Shown: positions 8,779 through 17,984, counted from the stretch's first letter. The stretch is 64,000 bases of DNA from Pseudaeromonas sp963677375 (GCA_963677375.2 CAXXIF010000009.1:192427-256426); one strand, 5' to 3'. The notes: generated from the sequence alone by a model not told the origin. Numbers and translations are program-made.

Positions 8779-10158
8779 ATGCAATATAAATTCCCCGAAG
8801 GGTTTTGGTGGGGCAGTGCCTCTTCAGCCGCGCAATCCGAAGGTGCGGCGGCTGAAGGCGGTAAGGCACCAACGATTTGGGATCATTGGTTTGCCACTGA
8901 ACCGCATCGTTTTCACAATCAGATTGGTCCGGCAGATACTTCTACCTTTTATGAGCGTTATCAGGACGATATCGCGCTGATGGCGGAAATTGGTCACAAC
9001 AGCTTTCGCACCTCGATTTCCTGGGCCCGGCTGATGCCGGATGGCAAAACCGTCAATCCCGAGGCCGTAGCCTTCTATAACCAGGTGATTGATGAGTTGC
9101 TGACCAAGGGGATCAAACCCTTTATCGGGCTGTTCCACTTTGATATGCCCATGTACTGGCAACAGCTGGGGGGCTGGGAAAACCGCGCCACGGTCGAGGC
9201 CTATGCCCAGTATGCCGACATCTGTTTCCAGTTGTTTGGCGACCGGGTGGCCTGCTGGATGACCTTCAACGAGCCGGTGGTGGTGGTGGAAGGTGGGTAT
9301 CTGTATGACTTCCACTACCCGAACCAGATGGATTTTCGCCGTGCGGCGCAAGTGGCCTACCACATGATGCTGGCCCATAGCCTGGCGGTGGTGCGCTATC
9401 GAGCGCTCAATCTGCCGGGCCAGATCGGTATCGTGCTGAATCTGACCCCCTCCTATCCGCGCTCTTCACATCCGGCGGATCTGAAGGCTTCGTTTATTGC
9501 CGATCTGTTCTTCAATCGGGCATTCCTCGATCCGGCGGTGAAAGGCTGTTATCCCCAGGAGCTGATCGACATTCTGCTGGAATATGACCAGATGCCGGTG
9601 ACCCAAACCGGCGACAAGGAATTGCTCGCCGCTGGCAAGATTGATCTGCTCGGCATCAACTACTACCAGCCGCGACGGGTCAAAGCCCGGATGACCGCCA
9701 TCCAGCCCGGAACTCCCTTCCTGCCGGATTGGTTCTTCGAAAATTACGAGATGCCGGGTCGCAAGATGAATCCTTACCGCGGTTGGGAAATCTACGAGCG
9801 TGGCATCTACGACATCCTGACCAATCTGCGGGATAATTACGGGAATATTCCAAGCTATATCTCGGAAAACGGCATGGGCGTGGAGGGGGAACACAGATTT
9901 ATTGGTGAGGATGGCCAGGTGAAAGATGATTACCGCATCGATTTTATTCGCGGTCATCTGCAATGGATCCACGCCTCGATCCTCGAGGGGTGTAATTGCC
10001 GTGGTTATCATTTGTGGACCTTTATTGATAACTGGTCCTGGATGAATGCCTATAAAAATCGCTATGGCTTCATCAGCCTTGATTTGACCACTCAGCAGCG
10101 CACCGTCAAGAAAAGCGGGGAATGGTTTGCCGAGGTTTCACGGAATAATGGGTTTTAA
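8779..10158 (+). CDS. GH1 6-phospho-beta-glucosidase
   Basis: 459 residues and no signal peptide, so cytoplasmic. GH1 fold with acid/base Glu165 in TFNEP and nucleophile Glu363 in ISENG; the start is preceded by AAGAGGAAAAGG. Sitting between the IIC and IIA genes, it most likely splits cellobiose-6-phosphate delivered by the PTS into glucose and glucose-6-phosphate. GH1 also includes plain beta-glucosidases, so phospho-specificity is inferred from the operon rather than from a decisive residue. Confidence 0.92.
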   Translation: MQYKFPEGFWWGSASSAAQSEGAAAEGGKAPTIWDHWFATEPHRFHNQIGPADTSTFYERYQDDIALMAEIGHNSFRTSISWARLMPDGKTVNPEAVAFYNQVIDELLTKGIKPFIGLFHFDMPMYWQQLGGWENRATVEAYAQYADICFQLFGDRVACWMTFNEPVVVVEGGYLYDFHYPNQMDFRRAAQVAYHMMLAHSLAVVRYRALNLPGQIGIVLNLTPSYPRSSHPADLKASFIADLFFNRAFLDPAVKGCYPQELIDILLEYDQMPVTQTGDKELLAAGKIDLLGINYYQPRRVKARMTAIQPGTPFLPDWFFENYEMPGRKMNPYRGWEIYERGIYDILTNLRDNYGNIPSYISENGMGVEGEHRFIGEDGQVKDDYRIDFIRGHLQWIHASILEGCNCRGYHLWTFIDNWSWMNAYKNRYGFISLDLTTQQRTVKKSGEWFAEVSRNNGF

Positions 10159-10168
10159 GGAGTAATAA

Positions 10169-10480
10169 ATGTTGGATCTTGAAGAAGCAGTGATGGGTAT
10201 TATCGTCAACGCCGGTCAATCGCGTAGCCTTTGTTTTGAAGCCTTGCGTCAAGCGCGTGCTGGTTTATTTACCGAAGCCGATGCTCTATTGGTCGAAGCC
10301 ATTGAGGCCGGTAAAGCCGCCCATTCGGTACAGACCAAACTGATTGAAGCCGATGAGGGAGAAGGTAAAACCAAGATGACGCTGGTAATGGTGCATGCCC
10401 AGGATCATTTGATGACCTCTATTCTGTGCCGTGAGTTGGCTACCGAGTTAGTGGAGATTTATCGCCGTCAGGCAAACTAG
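10169..10480 (+). CDS. PTS lactose/cellobiose-type EIIA
   Basis: 103 residues, all-helical IIA of the lactose/chitobiose family. His76 in VHAQDHLM is the expected phospho-acceptor from HPr. A strong AAGGAG lies 7 nt before ATG, 10 bp after the GH1 stop. It completes a PTS with the genes at 7057 and 7391, so cellobiose uptake needs only the general HPr/EI proteins encoded elsewhere. Confidence 0.94.
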   Translation: MLDLEEAVMGIIVNAGQSRSLCFEALRQARAGLFTEADALLVEAIEAGKAAHSVQTKLIEADEGEGKTKMTLVMVHAQDHLMTSILCRELATELVEIYRRQAN

Positions 10481-10511
10481 TTTTTGGTTCATTGGATTGG
10501 AAGTCCACTTT

Positions 10512-10537
10512 GCCACCGCCCTGTCGGTGGCTTTTTT
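10512..10537 (+). terminator. Rho-independent terminator of the PTS operon
   Basis: Stem GCCACCG / CGGTGGC with a 6-nt loop and a run of six T residues, 31 bp after the IIA stop. Confidence 0.92.
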
Positions 10538-10716
10538 ATAGCTTCAATATAATCCTCAATTATTTTGTTTATCATTAATTTCAATGGCGCTGCTGATAGT
10601 TTCAATAATATGAAATAATCATGACGCGATTTCAGTTTTGTTTTTCATTCCTAGTGTTCTATATCCTTCTTTCGAACTTGGTTGTCATCCATTCAACACA
10701 GAGGAGTGTGGATATT

Positions 10717-11412
10717 ATGCGTAAAATTGGAGTTATGACGGCGGTGTTATTCGCCAGCGGTTTATATGCAACCCAGGCATCGGCATTTTGGTGGAATAAT
10801 CAGGACTGGCAAGTCTCCGATGGTTGGCGCAATGGCGGCTCGGAATTTGATTGTACCTGGCGGGCGGCGAATATCTGGACCGAATCGAATATGGCCATTT
10901 TACATGCCAAAACGGAAAGTGGCGCTAAATCCTGTGCGGAGATGCGCAGCTACAATTATACCCGTCGCGGCCGTTATGAAGTTCAGATGCAGGCCGGTGC
11001 GGTGCCAGGAACTATTAGCTCCTTCTTTACTTATGCCGGAGAGGCGAGCACCAGCAGCCACTATGAAGTGGATATTGAACTGATGGGCGGAACTAATCTG
11101 CTGCATACCAACGTCTGGATCCAGGGTAAACAATTTCCGGTCGATATCGATATTGGCAAATATGGTATGGCGATCTGGAACATGGAGCGTTACGCCTTCA
11201 ATATTGATGAATATGGCGTGACCTGGCAGGTATTTAGTCGCACCGAGAATAAGTGGGTCACGGTGCGCCGGGAAAATCGCCCTGTGACCGGTTGGATGCA
11301 ACTATTTGTGAATAACTGGATCAGTGCCAACAAGCAATTCCCACCTAGCTCTTATAATGGCCAGCCGGTCTATGCCAAGTACCAGTATGTGTCTGTTCAG
11401 CCTTGGGAATAA
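10717..11412 (+). CDS. GH16 licheninase-like beta-glucanase, secreted
   Basis: The start at 10717 is preferred: GAGGAG lies 10 nt upstream and the product opens with a clean signal peptide cut after ASA near residue 23. An upstream ATG at 10621 would add 32 residues ahead of the signal. The 231-residue product carries the GH16 active-site motif EVDIE, with Glu117 as nucleophile and Glu121 as acid/base. The short jelly-roll size is like bacterial beta-1,3-1,4-glucanases, which cut mixed-linkage glucan internally and release oligosaccharides. Laminarinase or another GH16 activity is possible. The AT-rich upstream region shows no clear operator, unlike the neighbouring promoters. Confidence 0.88.
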   Translation: MRKIGVMTAVLFASGLYATQASAFWWNNQDWQVSDGWRNGGSEFDCTWRAANIWTESNMAILHAKTESGAKSCAEMRSYNYTRRGRYEVQMQAGAVPGTISSFFTYAGEASTSSHYEVDIELMGGTNLLHTNVWIQGKQFPVDIDIGKYGMAIWNMERYAFNIDEYGVTWQVFSRTENKWVTVRRENRPVTGWMQLFVNNWISANKQFPPSSYNGQPVYAKYQYVSVQPWE

Positions 11413-11430
11413 TGGTTAGGTGATATCAGC

Positions 11431-11456
11431 GAGGGGCATTGAGTGCCCCTCGTTTT
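11431..11456 (+). terminator. Terminator after the GH16 gene
   Basis: GAGGGGCA (11431-11438) pairs with TGCCCCTC (11444-11451), followed by GTTTTG. The converging ABC permease gene ends at 11614, so 11457-11613 is only spacer. Confidence 0.75.
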
Positions 11457-11613
11457 GACGTTTGGTGTGGGCCGCAATGCGGCACCGGGGCAACCTAACG
11501 CCGAGACACGCCGTGAATCCATCCATGGAGGCTCGAAGGCATCATCCCTGATGCCTACGGTCGGCTTTCAGGTTATCCCCGCCGCCCCATTCTCGCGCGC
11601 CTGGCATAAGCAC

Positions 11614-12450
11614 TTACTTCGTATAACCCTGGCTCAGGCGATCGATCAGCTGATGTGAAGTGAAAATCAGCAGAATGATCAATGGCATGACGGCAATGGC
11701 AGCCCCAGCGCAGACCGCCCCCCAGGGCACGACGCCCACGCCTTGCAGGGCTCGTAAAGCCAAAGGCAGGGTGTAGCTCTCCATATCGCGTAATACGACC
11801 AGGGGGGCCATAAAATTATTCCAGGAGGCAATAAAAGTCAGCAGGGCCAGGGTGAATAATGCGGGTCTGATGAGCGGTAATACCATATAGCGATATAGGC
11901 CCCACTCGCTGCAGCCATCGAGGCGAGCCGCTTCAATGACCTCGTAGGGTACCGCTTGCTCGATATACTGGCGCATTAAAAATACCCCGAATGCACCACA
12001 GGCCGCGGGAATATACAGCGCCTTGGGCTCGTTGATCCAACCGAACATGGCAATCATCAAGGCATTGGGGATCATATTTAAAAAACCGGGCAACAGCATG
12101 GTGCCGAGCACCAGATTAAATAGCAACTTCTTGCCTTTGAATTGATACAACGCAAAGGCGCACCCCGCCAGGGAGCAGAACAATAGATTCAACCCCGTGG
12201 TCATGGCGGCGATATAAAAACTATTCGACAGGTTATGCCAGAAATAGGGCAGTCTGTTTAATAGCTGGCTGATATTTTCAGCCAACTGATCGCCAAACCA
12301 CAGCGGTGGCGGCACAGCAAATATATGGGCTTCATCGTGGGTGGCAAATACCAGCATAAACCAGAACGGCAACACCATCAGAATGGCACCAAATCCAATG
12401 ATAGAAGTGAGCAACCAATGGGGTGATGAGCGCTGATGAATATGGCTCAT
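11614..12450 (-). CDS. ABC sugar importer permease, MalG type
   Basis: 278 residues with six predicted membrane helices and the EAA loop EAARLDGCSEWGLYRYMVLPL that contacts the ATPase. This is the CUT1 subfamily used for oligosaccharides. It is the last gene of the operon SBP - MalF type - MalG type, overlapping the preceding gene by 4 bp. No ATP-binding subunit is encoded here; CUT1 importers often borrow a shared MsmK/UgpC-type ATPase, which would have to lie elsewhere. Confidence 0.92.
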   Translation of the reverse strand: MSHIHQRSSPHWLLTSIIGFGAILMVLPFWFMLVFATHDEAHIFAVPPPLWFGDQLAENISQLLNRLPYFWHNLSNSFYIAAMTTGLNLLFCSLAGCAFALYQFKGKKLLFNLVLGTMLLPGFLNMIPNALMIAMFGWINEPKALYIPAACGAFGVFLMRQYIEQAVPYEVIEAARLDGCSEWGLYRYMVLPLIRPALFTLALLTFIASWNNFMAPLVVLRDMESYTLPLALRALQGVGVVPWGAVCAGAAIAVMPLIILLIFTSHQLIDRLSQGYTK

Positions 12451-13397
12451 AAGTGCTCTTTCTGGTTAATTCGGCGCCCTAAACTGCAGAGTGCCAACAG
12501 AATGATAAATAACAACCAGGCGATGGCCGATGCGGTGGCGAAATCTCCTTCGGCAAATGCCGTGGCATATAAGTACATGGCCATGGTTTGTCCGGCCTGA
12601 CCGGAACCGCCGGTCCCGGCGGTGAGGATAAATGGCTCTTCGAATAACTGCATATTGCCAATTAAACTCAGCGTCAATGCCAATAGTATCATCGGCCTGA
12701 GCATCGGTAACGTGACATGGCGTAGCTGTTGCCAAAATCCGGCGCCTTCCAGATAGGCGGCGTCAAATAGTTCTTCTGGGATGGTTTTCATCGCCGAAAG
12801 ATATAACAGCGTATTCCAGCCGACATAACGCCAGAACACCACCATAGCAATACTCCAGCGGATATGACTGGAATCTTGCCAATCGATAGCCTGCTCTGGG
12901 AGTAACCATCCCAAAGGCTGAATATCAAAGATGACCCAATCATGCAGCCCAGAAATAACCTGATTTAACACGCCAAAATCACGGGAAAATAGAGAGCTGA
13001 ACACCAAGGAAATAGCCACCGAGGAGGTGATAAAGGGCAAGAAATAGAAGCAAAATAGGAAATGACGCGTGCGATTGGATAAGCGAAACAGCAGGGTAGC
13101 CAGAGGCAGTGCGATCAGGTGCTGGGGCACTCCAGATACGATGGCGAGCCATAGCGTGGTATAGAGAGCGCGGTAAAACCACTCATCGGTCAATACATTG
13201 GTATAGTTGGCAAGCCCCTGCCACTCCATATCCCACAGCGATGAGCTCAAGTCCCAAGCATGCAGTGAAATCCACGCTGAAAATAGTATCGGGTACAATC
13301 CGAATACCAAAAATATAATAAAAAATGGCGACAGGTAGAGATAAGGAATCCATCGTTTGTTGAGGATTGTCGAATATTTTTTCCAAGCGTTCTGCAT
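12447..13397 (-). CDS. ABC sugar importer permease, MalF type
   Basis: 316 residues, predicted six helices, with the degenerate EAA loop FDAAYLEGAGFWQQLRHVTLPML. The start codon overlaps the end of the binding-protein gene by one base and its end overlaps the MalG-type gene by 4 bp, so translational coupling is likely. It forms the heterodimeric channel with the protein at 11614-12450. Beta-glucan oligosaccharides are the inferred substrate because of the surrounding hydrolases. Confidence 0.92.
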   Translation of the reverse strand: MQNAWKKYSTILNKRWIPYLYLSPFFIIFLVFGLYPILFSAWISLHAWDLSSSLWDMEWQGLANYTNVLTDEWFYRALYTTLWLAIVSGVPQHLIALPLATLLFRLSNRTRHFLFCFYFLPFITSSVAISLVFSSLFSRDFGVLNQVISGLHDWVIFDIQPLGWLLPEQAIDWQDSSHIRWSIAMVVFWRYVGWNTLLYLSAMKTIPEELFDAAYLEGAGFWQQLRHVTLPMLRPMILLALTLSLIGNMQLFEEPFILTAGTGGSGQAGQTMAMYLYATAFAEGDFATASAIAWLLFIILLALCSLGRRINQKEHL

Positions 13398-14644
13398 CAG
13401 CGTCTTGCCTTGCGCTTGATTTGGCGCTCGGCATCTTCCAGCGCCACGTTGATATCTTTATTTTCTTCGAGTACCAGATCCATCTGTTTGCGGATGATTT
13501 CGGCAGCCATGGCATCATGCTGATGCGGGATAATACTCGGCATCTTGTCAGCCGCTTCCTTCCAGATTAAGCGGGCTTGTTGTTGGCCAAGATAGTCGAT
13601 GGGTTCTGCCATATGCGGGGTGTGCTGGGCACTCAGCAGGGCGGGAAATGCATCCAGTTTTTTAAAGGCGTCCAGCTGCATGTCGGTATCCAGCGTCATA
13701 AAGCGAATGAAGTCCCAGGCTTCAGGTTTATGCGCCGCAGCTTTGGGAATGGCATAAAAAGAGCCACCCCAACTAGCGTAGGCGTGAGCCGGTAACTGGC
13801 TGGCGCGCCATAGCCCTTTGCTTTCAGGCGCTATCCAACTAGCCAGATGCCCCGCAAACCAGGCACCCATCATCTGGGTGGCTATGTGACCACTGCGAAT
13901 CGATTCGGCCCACTCATTACTCCAGATCTGCAATCGGGCATCCAGTCCCAACTCCCGGACCTGCTTGGCCAGGGTGAAGGCCCGGACAAAACGCTCGCTG
14001 CGCACCAGACTCTCGCCGGCCTGATTGAAATAGATCCCCTCACCCGGTTGGAGTCCGATGCGGATATAGATGTCTTTCAGGTCACTGGCATTGGCCACCA
14101 GGTAGATGGATTTTTGTTTGAGCCGGATACCGGCCTGAATAAAGCTGTCCCAAGAGGTGGTCATCTCATCGAGCGTGACACCGGCTTGCGCCAGCAGATC
14201 CTGGCGGTAAAACAGCGAGCCGGGGCCTATGTCGGCGGGCATGGCCATCAATTCCCCCTGCTCGTTCTGGGCTTGCGCCATGGTGTAGGGCACTAGCAAC
14301 GGCTGATACTGCAGGGCGTTATAGGGCGGAGCACTCAAGACTTCGAGACCACCGGAATGGGCAAAACGGCCAATAAAACCTTGCTCCAGGCCCATGATAT
14401 CCGGCAAGCCGGCACCGGTGGCCAGAGCGCTCGTCATGGCATGGTGGTGATCGTAAAACGACAACGCCACCAGGCGAATGTTGATGTCAGGATGCAGTTT
14501 TTCATAACGAGGAATGGCGGCCCGAATGGCGGCATCAAAGTTCGGGTAGGAGGCGATCGTCAAGGTGGTGGCCTGTACCACCACGGGAACTAGATACGCC
14601 AATGCGATGCCCAGTAGCCCACAACATGCTGGTATGAATCTCAA
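13397..14644 (-). CDS. ABC sugar-binding protein, extracellular family 1
   Basis: 415 residues with a signal peptide ending near VVVQA. The fold is the MalE/UgpB-like family 1: IASYPNFDAAIRA at the mature start, then LPDIMGLEQGFIG and the late block WDFIRFMT. No lipobox Cys at the cleavage point, so it is periplasmic and soluble. It delivers oligosaccharide to the two permeases encoded after it. It diverges from the lipoprotein/LamB operon across a 675-bp region containing three good operators and one weak one, so both directions are probably controlled together. Confidence 0.9.
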   Translation of the reverse strand: MRFIPACCGLLGIALAYLVPVVVQATTLTIASYPNFDAAIRAAIPRYEKLHPDINIRLVALSFYDHHHAMTSALATGAGLPDIMGLEQGFIGRFAHSGGLEVLSAPPYNALQYQPLLVPYTMAQAQNEQGELMAMPADIGPGSLFYRQDLLAQAGVTLDEMTTSWDSFIQAGIRLKQKSIYLVANASDLKDIYIRIGLQPGEGIYFNQAGESLVRSERFVRAFTLAKQVRELGLDARLQIWSNEWAESIRSGHIATQMMGAWFAGHLASWIAPESKGLWRASQLPAHAYASWGGSFYAIPKAAAHKPEAWDFIRFMTLDTDMQLDAFKKLDAFPALLSAQHTPHMAEPIDYLGQQQARLIWKEAADKMPSIIPHQHDAMAAEIIRKQMDLVLEENKDINVALEDAERQIKRKARR

Positions 14645-14675
14645 GCGAGCCCCCTGATTTTATTCGAAAAATATT

Positions 14676-14687
14676 GAAAGCGGTTTC
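14676..14687. promoter_or_regulatory. Weak LacI-type operator near the binding-protein gene
   Basis: GAAAGCGGTTTC, 32 bp upstream of the ABC binding-protein start. It keeps both arms (GAAA, TTTC) but not the ATCGAT centre, so it may belong to another LacI-family protein or be chance. Confidence 0.3.
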
Positions 14688-14882
14688 GTTGTCTTAATTG
14701 TTGCCCATCTTATAAATCATATCCATCAATAGACAAGTTGGATTCATCCACGCGGCGCCTGCGGGACTCTCTTTCCATATGACTGTGATGGGGCTCGCTG
14801 CTTGGCCCGGCGGATCCCTCTGCTCAGAAATCCGCTCGTCCGAGCGGTGTGCTATTCCCGCGGCATTTCGTTCTTATTTTGT

Positions 14883-14894
14883 GAAATCGATGCC
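14883..14894. promoter_or_regulatory. LacI-type operator, asymmetric variant
   Basis: GAAATCGATGCC in the divergent region between the ABC operon and the lipoprotein gene; it shares 16 identical bases with the site at 6813. Confidence 0.6.
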
Positions 14895-15198
14895 ATATTC
14901 GTCTGGGGCTTATCCAGCAGCCTTCCATGCCTGGATCACGAAGCGGGTCTTCGCCAGCGGCCGGTTCTGGTGAATACCAACCACGAGGCTGCTGTTGCCA
15001 GTTCGAACCCATACTGAGAAATGAATTTTATCCATCTATATGAATATAAAGGTTTAATTTATTATGTGTTTGTCGGTGTCGATAGGGGCTGTCTGGCAAT
15101 AGGGAAAGATAGTGGCAATGCACCGCATCAGGTTCTAGCGATGGTTTTGTGATTGTTAGCACGAATCGCGATCATTTCAATGGATAAACATTGCTTTG

Positions 15199-15210
15199 GA
15201 AATCGATTTC
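15199..15210. promoter_or_regulatory. LacI-type operator, perfect palindrome
   Basis: GAAATCGATTTC, 110 bp upstream of the lipoprotein start and 41 bp from another copy, about four helical turns. A weak CRP-like TGTGA-N6-GCACG lies at 15148-15163. Confidence 0.7.
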
Positions 15211-15239
15211 AAGAGAATCAGCTCACCATCGTTTTTCGT

Positions 15240-15251
15240 GGCATCGATTTC
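15240..15251. promoter_or_regulatory. LacI-type operator, asymmetric variant
   Basis: GGCATCGATTTC, 69 bp upstream of the lipoprotein start codon. It and the copy at 15199 lie on the same face of the helix. Confidence 0.6.
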
Positions 15252-15319
15252 AAGTTTGCAGTTTGAGATACGCCGCCCGCCGCGATGCGACAATTTTCCC
15301 ATTGATTGGAGTGGTCAAT

Positions 15320-16594
15320 ATGAATGCAACAAAGAAAGGACTTTTGGCGTCACTGATCGCCGCAACCCTGCTGGGCGGGTGTGGCGGTGCAGAGGACATT
15401 CCGGCGAATAATGGCGGCGTAACACCGCCGGATAACGGCGGTGGCGATAGCTCCTTGCTGCTGTTCGGGGTTGGCACGACGGCCACCACTCCCCAAATTC
15501 AATCCGAGATGGATGGCTGGAATGTCCAGGCCGTCACAGCCACGCCGGTTGCGATGACCAGTATCAGTGCCGTTCTGATCAACAACGCCGGTAGCAATGA
15601 CACCGCCGATGTTCAGGTCGCGGGTAATGGCGATGGCACTTTCATGCTCAAATCCGCTACCCCATTGAACCTGAGCCAGTACGCCTCCGGTTTTATTGAA
15701 TTCCAGCTGCGCGCCAAGAGCGCGGTACCGCAAGTGCTGAATGCCTCTATCGACAACGAGTACCCCAATCGCAGCAGTCTGCCCATTGCCAGCGCCGTGA
15801 TCGGTGACGGTAACTGGCAAACACTGACCCTGCCTATCCACTGTATGCAGCCATTCCCTGGCGCTACGGCCATCAATCTGGCCTCGGTTGGCACGCCATT
15901 TCATTTGGCGACCAACGAAGCCTTCGATTATGAAATCACCAATGTGAGCTACAAGCTGACCACCACCGCAACGCCGGTTGTTGATCCGGTGACCTGCGAA
16001 GCCGCGGGTGGCAACCCGGGCACGGGTGGTGATACCGGCTCCGGGGTGAATCAGGCACCCGCACTCGCCGCCGGCGATGCCGCTCTCTATTACTCCGGTG
16101 ATAAGAGTCTGGCGACCGATCACAGCACCAGCTATCCGGTGAATGGTTTCGGCGGCACTCTGACCGATGCCGATCAGGTGGTGAGTGAGGATTTTCCGGG
16201 CAATGGCGGCGTCTTTTTGGGAAGCGATAGCGCGAACAGCGATCTTTCGGCCTACCAGGCGGGTGCTATGACCCTGGATGTGAAAGTGGCCAGCTATGGC
16301 GCCTCTCCGAATATCCAGATCCGTATGGATGGTACTGCGGGCCCGGATTACGGCACCTTTTTCACCATGGATAGCAGCAAGGTTCCGGCTGATGACAGCT
16401 GGTATCGCTGCACCTTGCCGGTTGCTTCGCTGATCCCGGCGGCCAATACCAGCTCGGTGCAAAAAGCCCTGTATATGGCGGGTGCCTGGGATTCAATGGC
16501 GGGACTTAAATTCGCCTTCACCAACGTGGCTCTGAAATCTGTCATGCCATCGGATTTTGATGCCAACTCCCCTTGCCAAAAAATCGCCCTTTAA
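15320..16594 (+). CDS. Lipoprotein with two ExoP-like beta-sandwich domains, candidate glucan-binding protein
   Basis: 424 residues from the ATG at 15320, which has GGAGTGG just upstream; an earlier in-frame start would put the signal peptide internally. Lipobox LGGC gives Cys21, followed by a Gly/Asn/Pro linker. Two similar beta-rich domains lie at about 45-225 and 250-424, joined by a Gly/Thr/Ser linker. Domain 1 ends with LTLPIHCMQ and VGTPFHLAT, matching TLSLPLSCLQ and NTPFILGT in the C-terminal domain of the GH3 enzyme at 3782. No glycosidase motif is visible. First gene ahead of the LamB-type porin and MalM-like protein, it is best read as a surface or periplasmic glucan-binding protein; that role is inferred. 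Confidence 0.75.
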   Translation: MNATKKGLLASLIAATLLGGCGGAEDIPANNGGVTPPDNGGGDSSLLLFGVGTTATTPQIQSEMDGWNVQAVTATPVAMTSISAVLINNAGSNDTADVQVAGNGDGTFMLKSATPLNLSQYASGFIEFQLRAKSAVPQVLNASIDNEYPNRSSLPIASAVIGDGNWQTLTLPIHCMQPFPGATAINLASVGTPFHLATNEAFDYEITNVSYKLTTTATPVVDPVTCEAAGGNPGTGGDTGSGVNQAPALAAGDAALYYSGDKSLATDHSTSYPVNGFGGTLTDADQVVSEDFPGNGGVFLGSDSANSDLSAYQAGAMTLDVKVASYGASPNIQIRMDGTAGPDYGTFFTMDSSKVPADDSWYRCTLPVASLIPAANTSSVQKALYMAGAWDSMAGLKFAFTNVALKSVMPSDFDANSPCQKIAL

Positions 16595-16652
16595 ACCGAA
16601 ACCGGCCATTGCATAGGGCCGAAAATAATATTGATATCTCGTGGAGTATAAA

Positions 16653-17942
16653 ATGAAATTGAAATCTGCAGCCTTATTAGTAGGTGCCTGCTGTGGCTTT
16701 GCATTGCCGATTATGGCGCAGGCCTCGGAAACCATTGGTTTTCACGGCTATATTCGCGCTGGCTCCCTGTTTGATGCCAAGGATAATTTCTCCAAGGCCG
16801 GATATGCCTATGAAATGGATAAATCCATGGGCCGTCTGGGTGCCGAAGTGGATAATAGCTGGGAAGGGGGGCTGAATAAATTATGGGATCTGGGCAGCGG
16901 CAAAACTGTAAATATTCACTTCAAGGTGGAATCGGATGGTGATGGTTTGCAGACCCGAGCCGCACCCCGTGAAACCGGTGTCTCTGAGACCTATGTGGAA
17001 TTAGGCGGTATTACTCCGACGGGCACCATGTGGGGCGGTCTGCGTTATTACGATCGTGAAAACTATATTTGGACCACAGATTATTTTTATACCGATTACT
17101 CTGGTACCGGCGTTGGTTTTAAAAATGTAGAAATGGCGGATGGCAAGTGGGATTTTGCCTATATCAACAGCAATGACACCGACCATTCGGATCGCCCCGA
17201 TGGCAGTGCTGCTACTATGCACACCCTCCACTCCAGTGCTTTATATGGTGCCTGGGATTTCGAAGTCGCGATGAAGCAGATGCCGAACAACGAGTTCGCC
17301 GGTGACAGCAAGCAATATGCGACCAAGGGGATTGAAGGGACCACTATCTATTCGCGTGAAGACTTCTTCTTTATGCCGGGCGGTTTCTCCAAGTTTATCG
17401 CCCAAGCGGGTCGTGGTTTGGGTTCCGGAGATTTGCTGGGGGCGAATCTGACCAATACTTCTATGTACCGCAAGGGCTCCTTGTATCAGAAGACTCTGCA
17501 AGACAAGGCCGATGGCTATAAGCCGTATCAGTCCAAGGTGATGGACGGTGACCAGTCCTACCGGTTGTTTGCCTGGGGGGGCTGGTATGGTGCCAATCTA
17601 CAACTGCTGCCAACCCTCTCTTATCAGTACAACGATTATGAACTGGGTGGCCATGACTCCTGGTATGCCGCCTCCCTACGCCCCGTGTTCCCGGTAAATG
17701 AATTCTTCTCGGTGCAAACCGAAGTGGGCTATGTCAAGAACAACCTTATCGTGGAGGGTGTTAACCGCGGCAGTCACTCCAGTAAGTTGAGCGTTGTTCC
17801 AACGTTTACCGTCAATACCGGGGTGGGTCCTTCACCTGAGATCCGCCTGCTGGCCACCTATGTGGATCGTAACTACGAAGCGGCTTGGGAACATAGTCGT
17901 GAAGACTTCCTGGTTGGGTTGCAAGCGGATATGTGGTGGTAA
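16653..17942 (+). CDS. LamB-type maltoporin family sugar porin
   Basis: 429 residues; GGAG lies 7 nt upstream of the ATG at 16653. The signal peptide ends in AQA near residue 24 and mature ETIGFHGYIRAG is typical of LamB. Aromatic-rich strands and a final aromatic residue (DMWW) indicate an 18-strand outer-membrane beta-barrel. The locus suggests beta-linked gluco-oligosaccharides, not maltodextrins, as the cargo. It is 58 bp after the lipoprotein gene and 96 bp before the MalM-like gene, so the three probably form one transcript with an attenuator after this gene. Confidence 0.92.
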   Translation: MKLKSAALLVGACCGFALPIMAQASETIGFHGYIRAGSLFDAKDNFSKAGYAYEMDKSMGRLGAEVDNSWEGGLNKLWDLGSGKTVNIHFKVESDGDGLQTRAAPRETGVSETYVELGGITPTGTMWGGLRYYDRENYIWTTDYFYTDYSGTGVGFKNVEMADGKWDFAYINSNDTDHSDRPDGSAATMHTLHSSALYGAWDFEVAMKQMPNNEFAGDSKQYATKGIEGTTIYSREDFFFMPGGFSKFIAQAGRGLGSGDLLGANLTNTSMYRKGSLYQKTLQDKADGYKPYQSKVMDGDQSYRLFAWGGWYGANLQLLPTLSYQYNDYELGGHDSWYAASLRPVFPVNEFFSVQTEVGYVKNNLIVEGVNRGSHSSKLSVVPTFTVNTGVGPSPEIRLLATYVDRNYEAAWEHSREDFLVGLQADMWW

Positions 17943-17984
17943 TTCGGTTGGGCAACCAATCTGCACGCTATTATTCGTGATTCT

